64,000 nt of DNA from NCBI RefSeq assembly GCF_001625215.2, contig NC_030389.2, positions 904,930 to 968,929 of the forward strand, in the 5' to 3' direction. Below the pieces are notes generated by a model. The model did no database searches. It saw nothing but the letters and a program-made list of their open reading frames with translations, and had not been told where the DNA came from. Made by a program: the position numbers and the translations under genes. This document shows, one piece after another, positions 21,614-33,104 of the stretch (position 1 is the first letter of the stretch; each line of letters opens with the position of its first letter). The stretch comes from Daucus carota subsp. sativus. Taxonomy: Eukaryota > Streptophyta > Magnoliopsida > Apiales > Apiaceae.

Positions 21614-24192
21614 TCTGAGTTTTTCGATTGTTATTCTGTACTGGCACATCCTTATCTGATCATCTTTTTTCTTGACTTCTGATCACTCAAGCAACTATCC
21701 ATCAAGCTGATCATAATATTTCACAAATTTTCAAGCAACCAAGAATATAATAAATGTCTGTGTGTCTGCGAGCAATGAATGTAAACGAAAAACGGAAGAC
21801 AGAGTGTATTTGATTTATATCTACAGTCTAGTTGTTTTGCTGGAGATATTTGGCAGGGAAGAAAGAACTTGTGATCACTTTTACTTTGTTCAAACTCAGG
21901 CTTTGTAGGCTTCCCTTACTTTTAACAAGCAATATAAGACCAAATATATAGTCACTGCTTTGCTTTTGTTTAAAAGTGTTATTGACTGAATGAGTCTGAA
22001 TATTGTGAAAAAGAGAAAACTAGAGTGTTTACGGACTCAACCTCTCTCCTTCACGGATTAAGGTAAGTTCTGCGTACATCTAAATCTCACTAACGCTACT
22101 TAAGTGAAATACTAGAATATATTTCATTTTTTCATATTTGGTTAATTCAAAAAAATGAAATTGACCTAAAATAACAGTCTTCCATTCAGCATCTTTAAGC
22201 TCCTTACAATTTTGGCAGTTGATATGCACCATTCAAAAAGGGCCCCTCAATAAACTGAGTTTGATTGATGCAACCCAAGAGATTAATTAATCAACCTACA
22301 CATCAAAGCATTATCTCATAATTCACTAATGGCTGCTTGTGTGACTCCCATACAATTCAATCCTATAATCATTATGATTAGCATATATACTCCCAACCAT
22401 AAAGTTAAAGTTGCATTTCTTAGGTGTGTGGTTGTTGCTACATCTTTGTGAATGGCAATATTTTGTATTGCTCAAGGTAAAGTACCAAATATGACACACC
22501 AAAGAAAGATGAACAATGAGAAGATGACAACCAGTGCTTTTCAAGCAGTGCATTTGCTCCAGCTTTCACTTGCTACTGTTGAGGAATATTGAAGATCTGG
22601 TGGAGCTTAACTGCTCAAGAACCACTAGAAGAAAATATAACAGCAACCTAACATATGTTAACAGGTTCCGAAATTTAATGTGAAGCATAACTATGATTTC
22701 CGGACATCAAATTACTTGAGATTTGAAAATTTAGCTAGTTATTCATGAATTAGGGTTTAGATCATGCTGTCATATATACTCTTACGCCTTCCTTAGTCAT
22801 TGATAAGCTATGTTACCCCCGACTCTTCATTTTGCCTCGAGTATCCGTGTCGGACACTTAACACTCGGACATGGCTATGGACAGTTTAGATGAAAGAGCA
22901 TGTAATATTACCAATATATTGTATTTAAAATTCAGACAACACTTATGAAGGGAGCCAAATTGATGATCATAAACACTATATGTATCATTTAAGATAGCAG
23001 GTCTGGAAAACTAAGTTTACTTTCGATTTAAGGATTTAAGTAAATTTGCAGAAATATCCAAAAGCTGCAAATAGATTTCATGCATGACATTCTAAAAGGA
23101 AAGATTACTAGAATTCAGGTTCCATTTTCCAGGCATCTGCTTCTTTGCAAGAACACCTGCATACCAAACAGACATCTGCATTTTAATCAATCAACGACAA
23201 AAAACGCAAGAGTTACTAAACAAGTTCATGCCGAAGCAAAATGCCAAAATCTTACATATTATAAATTTTCAATTCTTTTAGCCTTTAGGTACACCAAAAG
23301 CCTCCATGAATCATAGTCAGTTCCATGTTTCAGCATAACTGTGAAATATATATGTAGCGAACCTAACACAGGAACAGGGAAAACCTGATCAGAGGTCCAG
23401 AACTCGAATCAATCTTTGAAGCTCGTCAGCACTAGCATAGTACTGCAATTTATAATCCAGCAGCCATATCACATTCAGAACACCGTGACCTAATTTTCCA
23501 AATTGAGGGCATTATTGTTAGCCGACAAAGTTCTCCAGAAACGCAGCAGAACACATAAATTACCTAAGCTAAAACCTGCTACACCAAGAATCTTCAATCA
23601 AATAAACTATTTCAGTTATGCTCCGGTGCTTAACTTTAACTGCATTAAACGCCATCACATCCTAATCAGGCGACGAGTTTCTAAATTTTCTCAGTTCAAC
23701 TGTCAAGTATCTACTTACTGGTTACTAGCACACGATTATAGCAAACAGATTAATCTTAACCGAACAATTAAGGCTGAATTATCATCTACAACGACAGAAT
23801 GATGTCTGAAACCCTAAATTCGAAGCTGTTTCATATCTTCTTCTTTATCAGACTTCTACACAAACATTTATTCTGACACACAAAACTCAAACTAAAGATT
23901 ATGTGCATGCAAGAACATATTATGACATGGAATACAGATAAATTTGGGCCCCCGAAAACATATCTGGGCCGGATTCTTCTACCATACCAATCAGCCCAAA
24001 TTAAGATCACTACTGTAATGAACACAAGTAACACAACTAAAACAACAAACTCACTCTCCAACTCCCAAGCTCAGTTCTTTCTTAATACACACAATTTGAC
24101 CAGACCCCAACCAATCACCGACCTCCACGTGTACACTCCACTACAAACTCCCACACTGACCAAAAGTCAAACTTCATTACTTCACACATCAC
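21614..24192. other. Spacer between CASPL5B and ATL
   Basis: Divergent promoters at both ends, no gene supported between them. A CGGACAC-rich patch at about 22850-22880 recalls repeat words also seen at 43.8-44.2 kb and 60.6-61.0 kb. A 76-codon minus-strand frame at 23831-24061 starts with a hydrophobic stretch (FVVLVVLLVFITVVILIW) and could encode a tiny membrane peptide; it lies in the ATL promoter and has no recognised relative, so it is not called. Confidence 0.4.
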
Positions 24193-25488
24193 ATGTCAAT
24201 CTCTCAAGTCTCAAGCCTCAACTCAGCTTCACTTCCATTTCATTACAAACTCAACTCACTCCCCTCCCTTGTCCTAACCCCTCTAAACCCCTCAAACATG
24301 TTCCCAACATCCCCCTCCCCTTCCCCCAGTCCACAAAAAACTCGGAACTCCGACATTAGTACGATATTGTCCGCTCCGTCCCCATCTCCTTCCCCCTTCC
24401 CCTCACAAATCCAATCACAATCCGCCACATCATCACAAGCCGTGAAATTCACACCACCACTAATCGCAATGGTAGCCATCGTCGCCACCGCCTTCCTCCT
24501 CATCACCTACTCCCGCCTCCTCTTCCGAAAATTCCTCCACCTCCGCGCCAAATTCCGCCGCTACCGCCGCCGCCGCCGCCTCATCACCTCATACAACCCC
24601 TCCTCCGCCGGCGACATCGCCGCCGAATCCCCGCCCTACATCTCCGATCACATCGAAAACTACCAAATCTTCTCGCCTTACGGCCTCGATGACTCGACGA
24701 TCAAAACAATCCCCCTCACAATATACACTCGCAAGAGCATTTCACACGAATGCGCCGTGTGCTTGCTCGAATTCGAAGAAAGCGAATACATACGCACGCT
24801 GCCCGTTTGCAACCACACATTTCACGTCGATTGTATCGACATTTGGCTCCGATCACACGCCAATTGTCCGCTCTGCCGAACCGGAATTTTCCGGCCGAGC
24901 TCGCCTTTTATCCCCGTAATGGCGTCGAGAATCCGGCCGAGCCTCGACGAAATAATCCTCGAAAGCACCATTCTAGAAACCTTAACCGAAACTCCGCCTC
25001 ATTACGACACCACTGCCGATGAAATCACCGTTGATTTATCAGAAGACCGGTTAATTCGGCGTAATTTTCTGCTCAAGAGGTCGTATTCTTTCGGTTTCGA
25101 ACGGAATTTAGGTTCCGAGAGATTACTAAACGAGCCTGCCATGACTTCTCCGTGGCGGTACCGGAGAAGTGGAGGCTTCTGGAGCACTAAACGTCCTTCG
25201 CCATTTAGTACCTTAACAAAACACCGCGTGTTTTCATTAAGGTACTATCGGGGAATGAAATCCCCGTTCTTCCGCCAGAAAGGCGTCTCAGGTCTTTCTG
25301 GCGGAAGCTTCCCAATGTCCGAGTCAAGGTACGGTTGCGGGAGCTCGCGAAGGCGAAAGTCCTTCGCGAGCCCCATGTTCATAAGATCATCAGAAAGAAG
25401 AACAGTCCTATCCTCATCCTCAGAGTCTCGGTTACGGAGCGGTGATCCCGAGGCACTATTATCACCGGACCGATACAATCGTCGTTAA
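24193..25488 (+). CDS. ATL-family RING-H2 E3 ubiquitin ligase
   Basis: Single-exon, membrane-anchored RING-H2 ligase, 431 residues from the first Met; a later Met at residue 36 (MFPTSPSPSPS) is also plausible. Features in ATL order: Ser/Pro-rich lumenal N terminus; membrane span at about 91-111 (IAMVAIVATAFLLITYSRLL); basic stretch RRYRRRRR; GLD box YGLDDSTIKTIPL (163-175); RING-H2 at 187-228 with CAVC, CNHTFHVDC and CPLC, the Pro before the final CxxC Cys pair as usual. The long C-terminal half is Arg/Ser-rich with KRSYSFGFE, as in the ATL13/46/47 group. The absence of introns is typical. Local GC is much higher than in the flanks. No specific substrate can be inferred. Confidence 0.93.
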   Translation: MSISQVSSLNSASLPFHYKLNSLPSLVLTPLNPSNMFPTSPSPSPSPQKTRNSDISTILSAPSPSPSPFPSQIQSQSATSSQAVKFTPPLIAMVAIVATAFLLITYSRLLFRKFLHLRAKFRRYRRRRRLITSYNPSSAGDIAAESPPYISDHIENYQIFSPYGLDDSTIKTIPLTIYTRKSISHECAVCLLEFEESEYIRTLPVCNHTFHVDCIDIWLRSHANCPLCRTGIFRPSSPFIPVMASRIRPSLDEIILESTILETLTETPPHYDTTADEITVDLSEDRLIRRNFLLKRSYSFGFERNLGSERLLNEPAMTSPWRYRRSGGFWSTKRPSPFSTLTKHRVFSLRYYRGMKSPFFRQKGVSGLSGGSFPMSESRYGCGSSRRRKSFASPMFIRSSERRTVLSSSSESRLRSGDPEALLSPDRYNRR

Positions 25489-28264
25489 AAAATATTATAT
25501 ATGACACGTGACATTCGGAATCCAGTCCGGGAGCATTAAATGATTGAGCTGATCGGAGCAAGATGTTAGGTGAGAGGGGGAGGGAGTAATTAATGGAGAA
25601 GCAGAGGGGTGCATGTGAGAATTAATGGCTGCAGCTCAGCAAATTAAATTGAAGCGGCATTTATTAAATTGGAGACAGCTTCTTCAGGGATTGTACACTG
25701 CAGTAAGTGATATTTTTACACAGTTCATATTTGTATGTATAGTATATATGGGACTGATGAAGTGCAAACGTTTATGCTATTTACAAACTTGTGCCAGATA
25801 GATGTTTGCTCTTGATCAGTTCTTTATGGGATGTAGAATCAGACTCTGTTATCATAATTTATAACTTCAAAATTATATACATTTGTTTTTATTTGGCACA
25901 TTTATATCATAACTGACTCAGTCTGTTCTTATGCTATTTTTTGTTATTGTTGTAATTTTGTTGTATCAAAATTTTTGTTCAAAAGGTATTTTGTATAGCG
26001 CGATCTCTATAGGTTTTGCATGCCTAGCTCGATAAAAACTCGTTGATTTTTGTTGTTGTCTATGATTTTTATCGATATATTTTGAAAGCCTAGCTCGATA
26101 AAATTTGTTGTTTTTATATTATTATTTATAATTTTGTTGTATCAAGATTTTTATTCAGAAAGTATATATGTAAAGGCTCGAAAAAAATTTGAAATAGAAT
26201 CTAAAAATCTGCTTAATTTGATCTTTTTACGGTTCGAATAGGGATGTAATATTGTTGTTACTTGTCTTTATCTGGTTTTTTTATCGTTTAATCTGATTTT
26301 TTGTCAAATTTCATTTGTTTGCTGATTATTATTGAGCGGTTTCTATAATTTGGTAAAAAGCAAGCTGAATTCTTATTGACCGGTTTCTCCAATTTGGTCT
26401 TATTGACCGGTTTATCGCTGTTGATGATAAGACCGTCACTGATGACGAATTGAAGATTGCATAAAAATTCGGTATTTATTTTCGAGAGTTTGGACAAGAC
26501 TTAGTAGGTGTAATTCATAAATGCTGAAACAGAGATAGTAGTCTGTTATTTGAACATGGTTTTGGCACACAAGCTGTTTAGCACCACTGTATACATGTCA
26601 CCTTATCTTCTCATCCCGGTGTCAGAACAAAATTTATCTGCAGCCGTAGCCTGAAGATACTAATTTGTAAGGTATATAAGCCTACAAAAAACAAGTTCGT
26701 TGGGTCGAAAGTCGAGAACAAAGACTTATTTTCGGATAAAAATATACATTTTTATTATTTTTAAAAATAAATTCTTATTTATGAAAAATAAAAAATTACA
26801 CACATTCTATATTTCAGTTCTGACTTTATTAACAAGATAATCAAATGTCTAATTATTGACGAGATAATCAAGTGTCTAATTATTTGTCGTTATTGGGACA
26901 TTTTTTAAATTATTTATGGGGACAGGAGAGCTGTGTACGATGGTTTGAGATTTTTTGCTTGAAATACAGCGATAGACATGTAGATTGATGTGCATGCATG
27001 GGCCTAGCAAAGCACTAACGGAGCGAGAGCTGAATCATTTCTGCTTTATTTTATACTTTTGGTTCAATCTTGGGGATAATAATCATTCATTTTTGTTTTT
27101 CTATGCCCAACTTTAGCGGCTGGAAAATTCTAATGACTCGCAACATTCTTTGACTAATTGTACCCTTGCTTCCAGCATTTTTTATTTCTAACACGGATAG
27201 TAACATGTATTTAATATTTAATTTTATAAATTGTTTTTAAATTAATTAATTTAGTTTGAATTTTTAATAACACGGATTAAAAGAATTAAATTTAATTTGA
27301 GATGACATAATTTTGTAAAAAGGAGTTGAAAAATAAAAAAGTTCATATTTTTAATATTTTTTTGACTAGAATTTATTTTATGAAGGTGATGTGGAATATG
27401 AGGGAGGTGAAGTTGTTGAGTGGGCTTTGTGGCCCACGACGGCCATCTACTTGTTGCACTATGAGTGGGAACAGGAAATTTTAGTACATGGGCCCAACTA
27501 AAAATATCATCTTACAATAATAGTATAAATTTTACGAAGATGTCTGCCAATGTGAAATCGTGTTTCCTATGTTTCACCTTCTTCCCAGAAAACAGATGTT
27601 GTAAATCTGTAGATCTTGGTGTCTTCTGGCTACTGAGTGTGTATACATTTCTAATGTGATTGTAATTCTACAAATACCATTCACATCTAGCCACAAAGAA
27701 AGTTTTAGTACTACTGTGTTGGCTTCCAATATCACGTTATCAATTATTAATGTCAGGATGAATGATGATATGAATAGATGATCTCGAATATTTTTTCATT
27801 AACGTCGCGTTGTGTAGCGTTTTGGATATTGATAAGAAAAAAAATCACACTGTTGGAGGGGTTAAAAACGCTACTCCGTGTAGTGTTTTGGATAATAATA
27901 AAAAACGTTATATTATTACTGGGATTAAAAAAAGTTATTTCGTATAGCATTTTGTTGGGTTAAATAAAAAAGTGCTACACGATCCAGTGTTTTCTTCCAA
28001 AATTGAAAACGCTAAATTATCCGGTGTTGATAAATGGTATTTGAGACTTTTTTCACTAGTTCTTGGACATTATTTATGTGTTCCACAACAACCGCAATTT
28101 TTTTTCTTAAGATTATTCACTAGATATCGTAATTTTCTCATTTTAAATAAAATTATTCAACAATTCCACATTTTCAAATAAATATCCAACACATAATAAG
28201 AATCGGGTATCCTGACACAGTTACAACCACAGAAAACAAAAAAGCGACTATAGGGGTTAACGAA
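25489..28264. other. Spacer between ATL and COR413
   Basis: No gene supported. At 25930-26160 a segment with TTTTGTTGTATCAA and GCCTAGCTCGATAAAA is present in two loosely similar copies. The frame at 27465-27659 is short and featureless. A degenerate tandem array at about 27805-27990 is listed separately. Confidence 0.4.
27805..27990. repeat. Degenerate tandem array, about 65-bp unit
   Basis: Three diverged units each begin with GTGTAGCGTTTTGG-like words (TGTGTAGCGTTTTGGATA, CGTGTAGTGTTTTGGATA, CGTATAGCATTTTG), followed by an A-rich stretch and GGGTTAAA-like text. The source of the repeat is unknown. Confidence 0.5.
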
Positions 28265-28678
28265 AGCCGTTTGACTTAGCTTAAAAGAAGTGACTTATTA
28301 CTTAAAATAAAGAAGAGAATTATAAGTAATAAGCGAACTTAACTTATAAGTTATCAAAAATGTTTGGATAACTTCACTTATAAATCAATTGAGTGTTTGG
28401 TAATTTAAATTTATAAATTAGAAAAATAATTCAAATCATAAAAATACAAAAAACATTATTAATAAATAAAATTTATTACGTATTAAAATTTTAAAAACTT
28501 CATAAAAATACAAATCACAAAAAAAAAGCTCAAAAAAGGCTAGCATTTGTAACTTCCAACTTCTAGCTCCGAAACGCTGAGAAGCCCCTTCCGACTTCTG
28601 CAGCCAAACGCCAACAAAGAAGCTGAACTCAACTTTTATATAAAAAAAAGTGGGAAGTGGGTGTTCCCAAACACCCAC
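28265..28678. mobile_element. TIR element (GGCCGTTTGG family), copy 2
   Basis: Left AGCCGTTTGACTTAGC; right, inverted, GTGGGTGTTTGGGAACACC. Flanked by GAA on both sides (28262-28264 and 28679-28681), again a 3-bp duplication as in copy 1 at 3584-4290. The interior shares AAAAGAAGTGACTTATTAC and the TTATAAGT runs with copy 1. Confidence 0.65.
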
Positions 28679-28951
28679 GAAGTTTTTTTTGCCTAAACTT
28701 ACGAATGTCATTGTTTGGCTAGTACAATAATTAGAAGTCCATGGATCATGGATAGCTCGTACGACCATATATAATGCTGGTCAGAGTAATTGTAAAACAA
28801 CAGCATGCTGTTACAGACTTTCAATAATGAATCAGAACAATGAACATAGAGTAACAAACAGAAATCAGCTCAAGCTGTTGATTTATTACACTCAAGCAAA
28901 CAACACTATAAACATACAAACATATAGCAAGCTGCAAACAAAACAAGACAT

Positions 28952-29917
28952 CTATAGGAGTATGAGTACTAGAGACCAGACTGGATACACCAGCAAAAGA
29001 ATAATGCCAACCGAGTTTGAAACGCCATGGCTCTTCGTGAATGAGTTCCTGAATCCTCCAGATGCGCGTATGTGTTCTTGCAACAAGTAACACCCGATGC
29101 CAAGGCATATCGCTACGCCAATCCAGTCGTTTCTTATGGTATCTGCAAGGAAGCTAGGCGACACTACTAGAATAAGGATCAACGCGCCAGGCATTTCCAG
29201 ATGTTCTGCATTTAAATTTACGATATTCATCAGAGATGCCAAGTAATTCCTTGTTTGTATTGTAACAGGTATAAGAATGTTATATTAAGTATGACAAATT
29301 GAAAAAAATAAAAATTCAAACATAAGAAAAAAAATTCTGGATCCGTCACTGCATAACACAATGAACTATCATCCTGATTTTATTGTGACAACGTCGAATC
29401 AGTAATTAATACTTATAAAACGTTGTAGCATAAGAATAATTTAACAAATTATGATTTTTGGACAAGGATCATACTCGGGACATGATCAGGAAAGAACAGG
29501 CGCAGTACTACTGCAACAAAAGCAATCCATTTACCGAATTCTCCCCTGCATCTCAAATTAAGAAACTTTAATCGAAGAACTAATCGAATTCACCGAGAAA
29601 AATCGAAGGATGATCACCTGAACAAGTTGAAGAGTATCGAAGGAAGAGTCAAGAATATGTAAGGGACTAGAAGTGCTGTCAGAATCTTGGTTCTCCAGTT
29701 GGTTCTATCCAGGATCAACAGATAACTACAGAACAACCAGTATAAAATTTTGCTAAGTTATGTTTCCGATATCAAGATTATAAATTTGGAAATGAAACAA
29801 GTAAATTCTATGATCAAACACATGATACTAATAAGTATAGTTACAATTATACAAATATTAAAAGCTCAAACCAATCTGAGAAAGCACAGATGATCAACAC
29901 TAAAATTAAGAGGGAGA

Positions 29918-29960
<43 letters not shown>

Positions 29961-30169
29961 AGAGATCCACAGAATGCAAGTGTAAGATCTTACATAGCTG
30001 CAAAAGAGGCAACCCATGCCAGAAAAGAGGTTCCAAATCCAAGCCCACCAAGCGTAACAGCATGATTAGCTAGTTTTTTAGCAACTTCACCAAGTTCTTT
30101 AAAATCAGAACTCAGAACTTCACTGGCCATTGTATCAGTCTTCATTGCAATAAAACCTCTCTGCTTCAT
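28952..30169 (-). CDS. COR413-PM: Cold-regulated 413 plasma membrane protein
   Basis: Multi-span membrane protein of the plant COR413/WCOR413 family, induced by cold and other stress in several species; biochemical role unresolved. Four exons on the minus strand (30169-29994, 29725-29618, 29545-29475, 29205-28952) give 202 residues. I set the start at MKQRGFIAMKTD, which fits the family N terminus; the in-frame extension upstream opens with a TTG, not an ATG. Recognised blocks: LGFGTSFLAWVASFAA, YLLILDRTNWRTKILTALL, GKWIAFVAVVLRLFFP, HLEMPGALILILVVSPSFLA, CYLLQEHIRASGGFRNSF, and HGVSNSVGIILLLVYPVW at the end. Five or six hydrophobic spans. The lack of a chloroplast leader indicates the plasma-membrane type. 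Intron 1 has a (GA)n run. Confidence 0.95.
29911..29965. repeat. (GA)n tract in COR413 intron 1
   Basis: Near-continuous GA dinucleotide run, just 28 bp inside the 5' splice site of intron 1. On the transcribed strand it is a CT-rich tract. Confidence 0.85.
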
Positions 30170-31439
30170 GACCTTTTCTTGTTCAATTGACAACTCCAAG
30201 AAACTTCTTATAGCCTCTGATCAAATCTTTATCCACTTGTTTTGTTATATAATATAGTTCTAAAGATATGATCTTGACATATTTTTCAATTTCTTAATTT
30301 AAAATCAATCAAGCTGGATCATGAGTTGTTAAATTATAGAATAGAGTTTGGCCTGCTCATTTTGGCTGTAATGATGCATTAGCCACGTGTACTCTATAAT
30401 TAACAGGTAGAGATTAGATTTGACTTAGCAATCATGCTCTGCCACTTGTAAATTAAGTTAGTTCCGTGTGGTAGTGTATAGATTGCCTTTCCTTTTTTTT
30501 CTTTTTTTAATATTATATTTAAACGAGGTGACCAAGTGAGGCAGTTAGCTACGTAATTAAGAATTCGTAAAATAATTGATCCTACGGAATATTTTGCCGT
30601 TTCATTTTTATTGGTTGAATCATTTTACTTAAGAATTTATATAAAATTACCCCTTATCAGTCAATCACCCATGTATTTTTATTCCACCGTTTTGAATATC
30701 TCTAACCACTTGTATCATTATTGAAGTTTTCAGAGAAAACGGAGAAAAAGTAACGAAATTGATAGTTTGTTTTCTAGATTTATCATTTTCTTATATAAAT
30801 TATAATTCATGTCAAATGGTAATTCTACAAGTATTGTTGATACATCTGTTGATGACCTCCGCTCTATCTTACTTTTTTTTTTGTTAGTAAGAACTTCAAT
30901 TTTCTTACTTAAGTAATAGTATCCTGAAGTTGTGTCTTAGAGAGTAAAATTTAAGGTATTTGAGAAAATATTGTAATTCAACAGTCCCGTTGCATCTTAA
31001 AATATTAGAACACAATATCTGTCTCATTTTTGAGACACTATCACACTTGTCTTAAACTATTTCAATTCATAGAATATTCACTTCCCTCTCTTTTTACACT
31101 TATCTTAAATATAGTTTTATTCAAATATATTAATATTTAAATATTAGAGCATGAGGATAAGACATGTTCTTGAAGTAGATGTACTTGTATAGTGTCTTAA
31201 ATCACTGCGACGTAATATTTTATTACATATTTAAGACTTATACTAGGACCTTGTCAGACTTGAGTTAAGCTGTTAACGAATAAGTTAAAAGTTGAACCAG
31301 TTTAGTTATGTTGTGATCAATTTTGAGCTTGAATAGAATTATTTTTTCGTTAAGATGTTCGAGACGTGTGAAGTATTATTAGTGTTCGATTCGACTCGTT
31401 AAAGTCGAACTCGATTTTTCAATTGTTAATGTGTAAAAA

Positions 31440-31900
31440 AATATGTATAATGTAATATAATTTTTATTATCTTTTTGATATTTTCCTAATATTATTAAAA
31501 TAACTAGATCTTAACACCCTTACGGTTAAATTGTCAAGAAATTTTTTGGAAAGAGATATAATATCAATTCAGAGACCAGCCGTGTTTAAAGTAATAAAAA
31601 TATAACTAGCTAACTATTAAAATTTCACATTAAATATACTTTATTTTTTAATATTATTATGACATCACAAAATAAGTAGATTATAACATCCTTGCGGTTG
31701 AATCATAAAGAAATTTTTTGAAAAAATAAAATAAAATATCAATTCAGGACCATACATGATACATGTTTTTAGGGGTAGTAGTTATTTTTGACTATTAAAA
31801 TTTCACATTAAATATATTTTTATTTTTGATATTTTTGTAGTAACATTAAAATAAATATATCCCAACATTTGTGTTGTTGAATATTCAAGAAATATTTTAA
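31440..31900. repeat. Three diverged tandem units, about 175 bp each
   Basis: The phrase TTAACACCCTTACGGTTAAA, then AAGAAATTTTTTGG (from 31506), is repeated as TAACATCCTTGCGGTTGAA (31682) and CCAACATTTGTGTTGTTGAA (31861), each followed by similar text including TATTAAAATTTCACATTAAA. Spacings are about 171-178 bp. It lies within the TCGA-rich region and may be an internal array of a decayed DNA element. Confidence 0.6.
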
Positions 31901-32847
31901 ATATTAAATGACTTTTTAAGAAAAGATAAATTTTTACGAACTACTCGACTCGACTGGAACTCGAATTGTTCGTGAAGAACTCGAACTCGATTCGGTTTTT
32001 AACGAAGTTAAGTTCCAACAACAAATCTTGTTAATAAATTTTATAATCAAACTCGACTTGCTAAATAAAAATTTGAGCTCGATAAATAAAAACTAGACTC
32101 AACTCGGCTAAGTTCGTCTACGATCCTCGAAAATAATCATTCAAATAATCTTTTAGTATTGACCGCTCGAATCCAAACAAAAAATTAGGCAAATAAATTA
32201 TCAAACGGTCATGACGAAATTCATATCATCAACTCTCAAATTTGATATCCTTTGCAATTTTTCTTTCTCAAATATCTGATTTTCAACTTCACGAGAAGAA
32301 GGCTACTCTATTTTTTTTAATTGAAGAATAGTAGTTGCACCTCGACATAGATGGTGACCAGCACACAGCTTCCTGTTACAATGATTTTTTATATTTAGCG
32401 TGTATAAAATTTTCTGGATTTTTTGAAAAATATCGAAATATAGAATAAAAATCCTCGAATTATCTGAGTCGGCCACCCAGTTAAGTAATCATTACATGAT
32501 CAACATCAACTTATGACTTCGTCATGCATTTGCGAAGTCACACTGACTTTCCTAGTAAAAATCAAAATCTAGTACGCGTTTTGACGTTGAAGAATTAGTC
32601 ATTGCCCCCCTCACCAAAGTCTTTTCAAGTCTTCTCTTCAAGTCTCACGTTCTTTTACTTTCATGGTATCTTTAATCATAACAAGAGTGATCACTCTTAT
32701 TCTTTCATTTGTTTTTTATGTGCAATTTTGATCTAATTGTTGTACATGCATGAAAGTAATCTTGGGTTTCAATTGGTAAGTGATCAAGTACTAGATGATT
32801 CTTTTTTTCCTTGTATATATAATTGAATACACTCTCGCTTGTCTTAT

Positions 32848-32950
32848 ACTCCGTTTGTCCCATTTATTTATATACGTTTCTTTTCAACTGCTCGACACGC
32901 ATTTTAATGCTCTTATAAAATATAGTTCTGTAACTTATTTTTGAGTTCTC
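32848..32950. mobile_element. Stowaway-like MITE fragment upstream of XLG
   Basis: TACTCCGTTTGTCCCATTTA is a Stowaway-like left end. It is followed by ACACGCATTTTAATGCTC and AAATATAGTTCTGTAACTTA, text also present in the Stowaway at 11801-12042. The right terminal repeat was not found. Confidence 0.5.
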
Positions 32951-33104
32951 GATGTTTGGTTAAAGCTGTTGATATTAGATTTTTTTGTTTACCGGAGATA
33001 GAATAGACAGGAAGGTGGTTTTTGTTGATTCAGTATGAAGGCTGTTTTCTGATGGGGTTTAGGATTATATTTTTGAAATCGAAAATTTGGATTGAAGTTC
33101 TGTA

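Larger units (their letters stand above)
30170..33104. other. Spacer between COR413 and XLG
   Basis: Divergent promoters flank A/T-rich DNA without a gene. The stretch 31260-32130 is rich in CTCGA/TCGAG words (TTCGACTCG, CTCGACTCGACTGG, GAGCTCGATAAATAAAAAC), as in eroded non-autonomous hAT elements, but clear ends were not found. It includes the tandem array listed separately. A Stowaway-like fragment is near the XLG side. Confidence 0.45.

Noticed and set aside
24243-24506. Gly/Asp-rich minus-strand frame opposite ATL
   Set aside because: Shadow of the Pro/Ser-rich N terminus of the ATL gene on the other strand.
28436-28768. 110-codon minus frame
   Set aside because: Lies almost wholly in the non-coding TIR element at 28265-28678.
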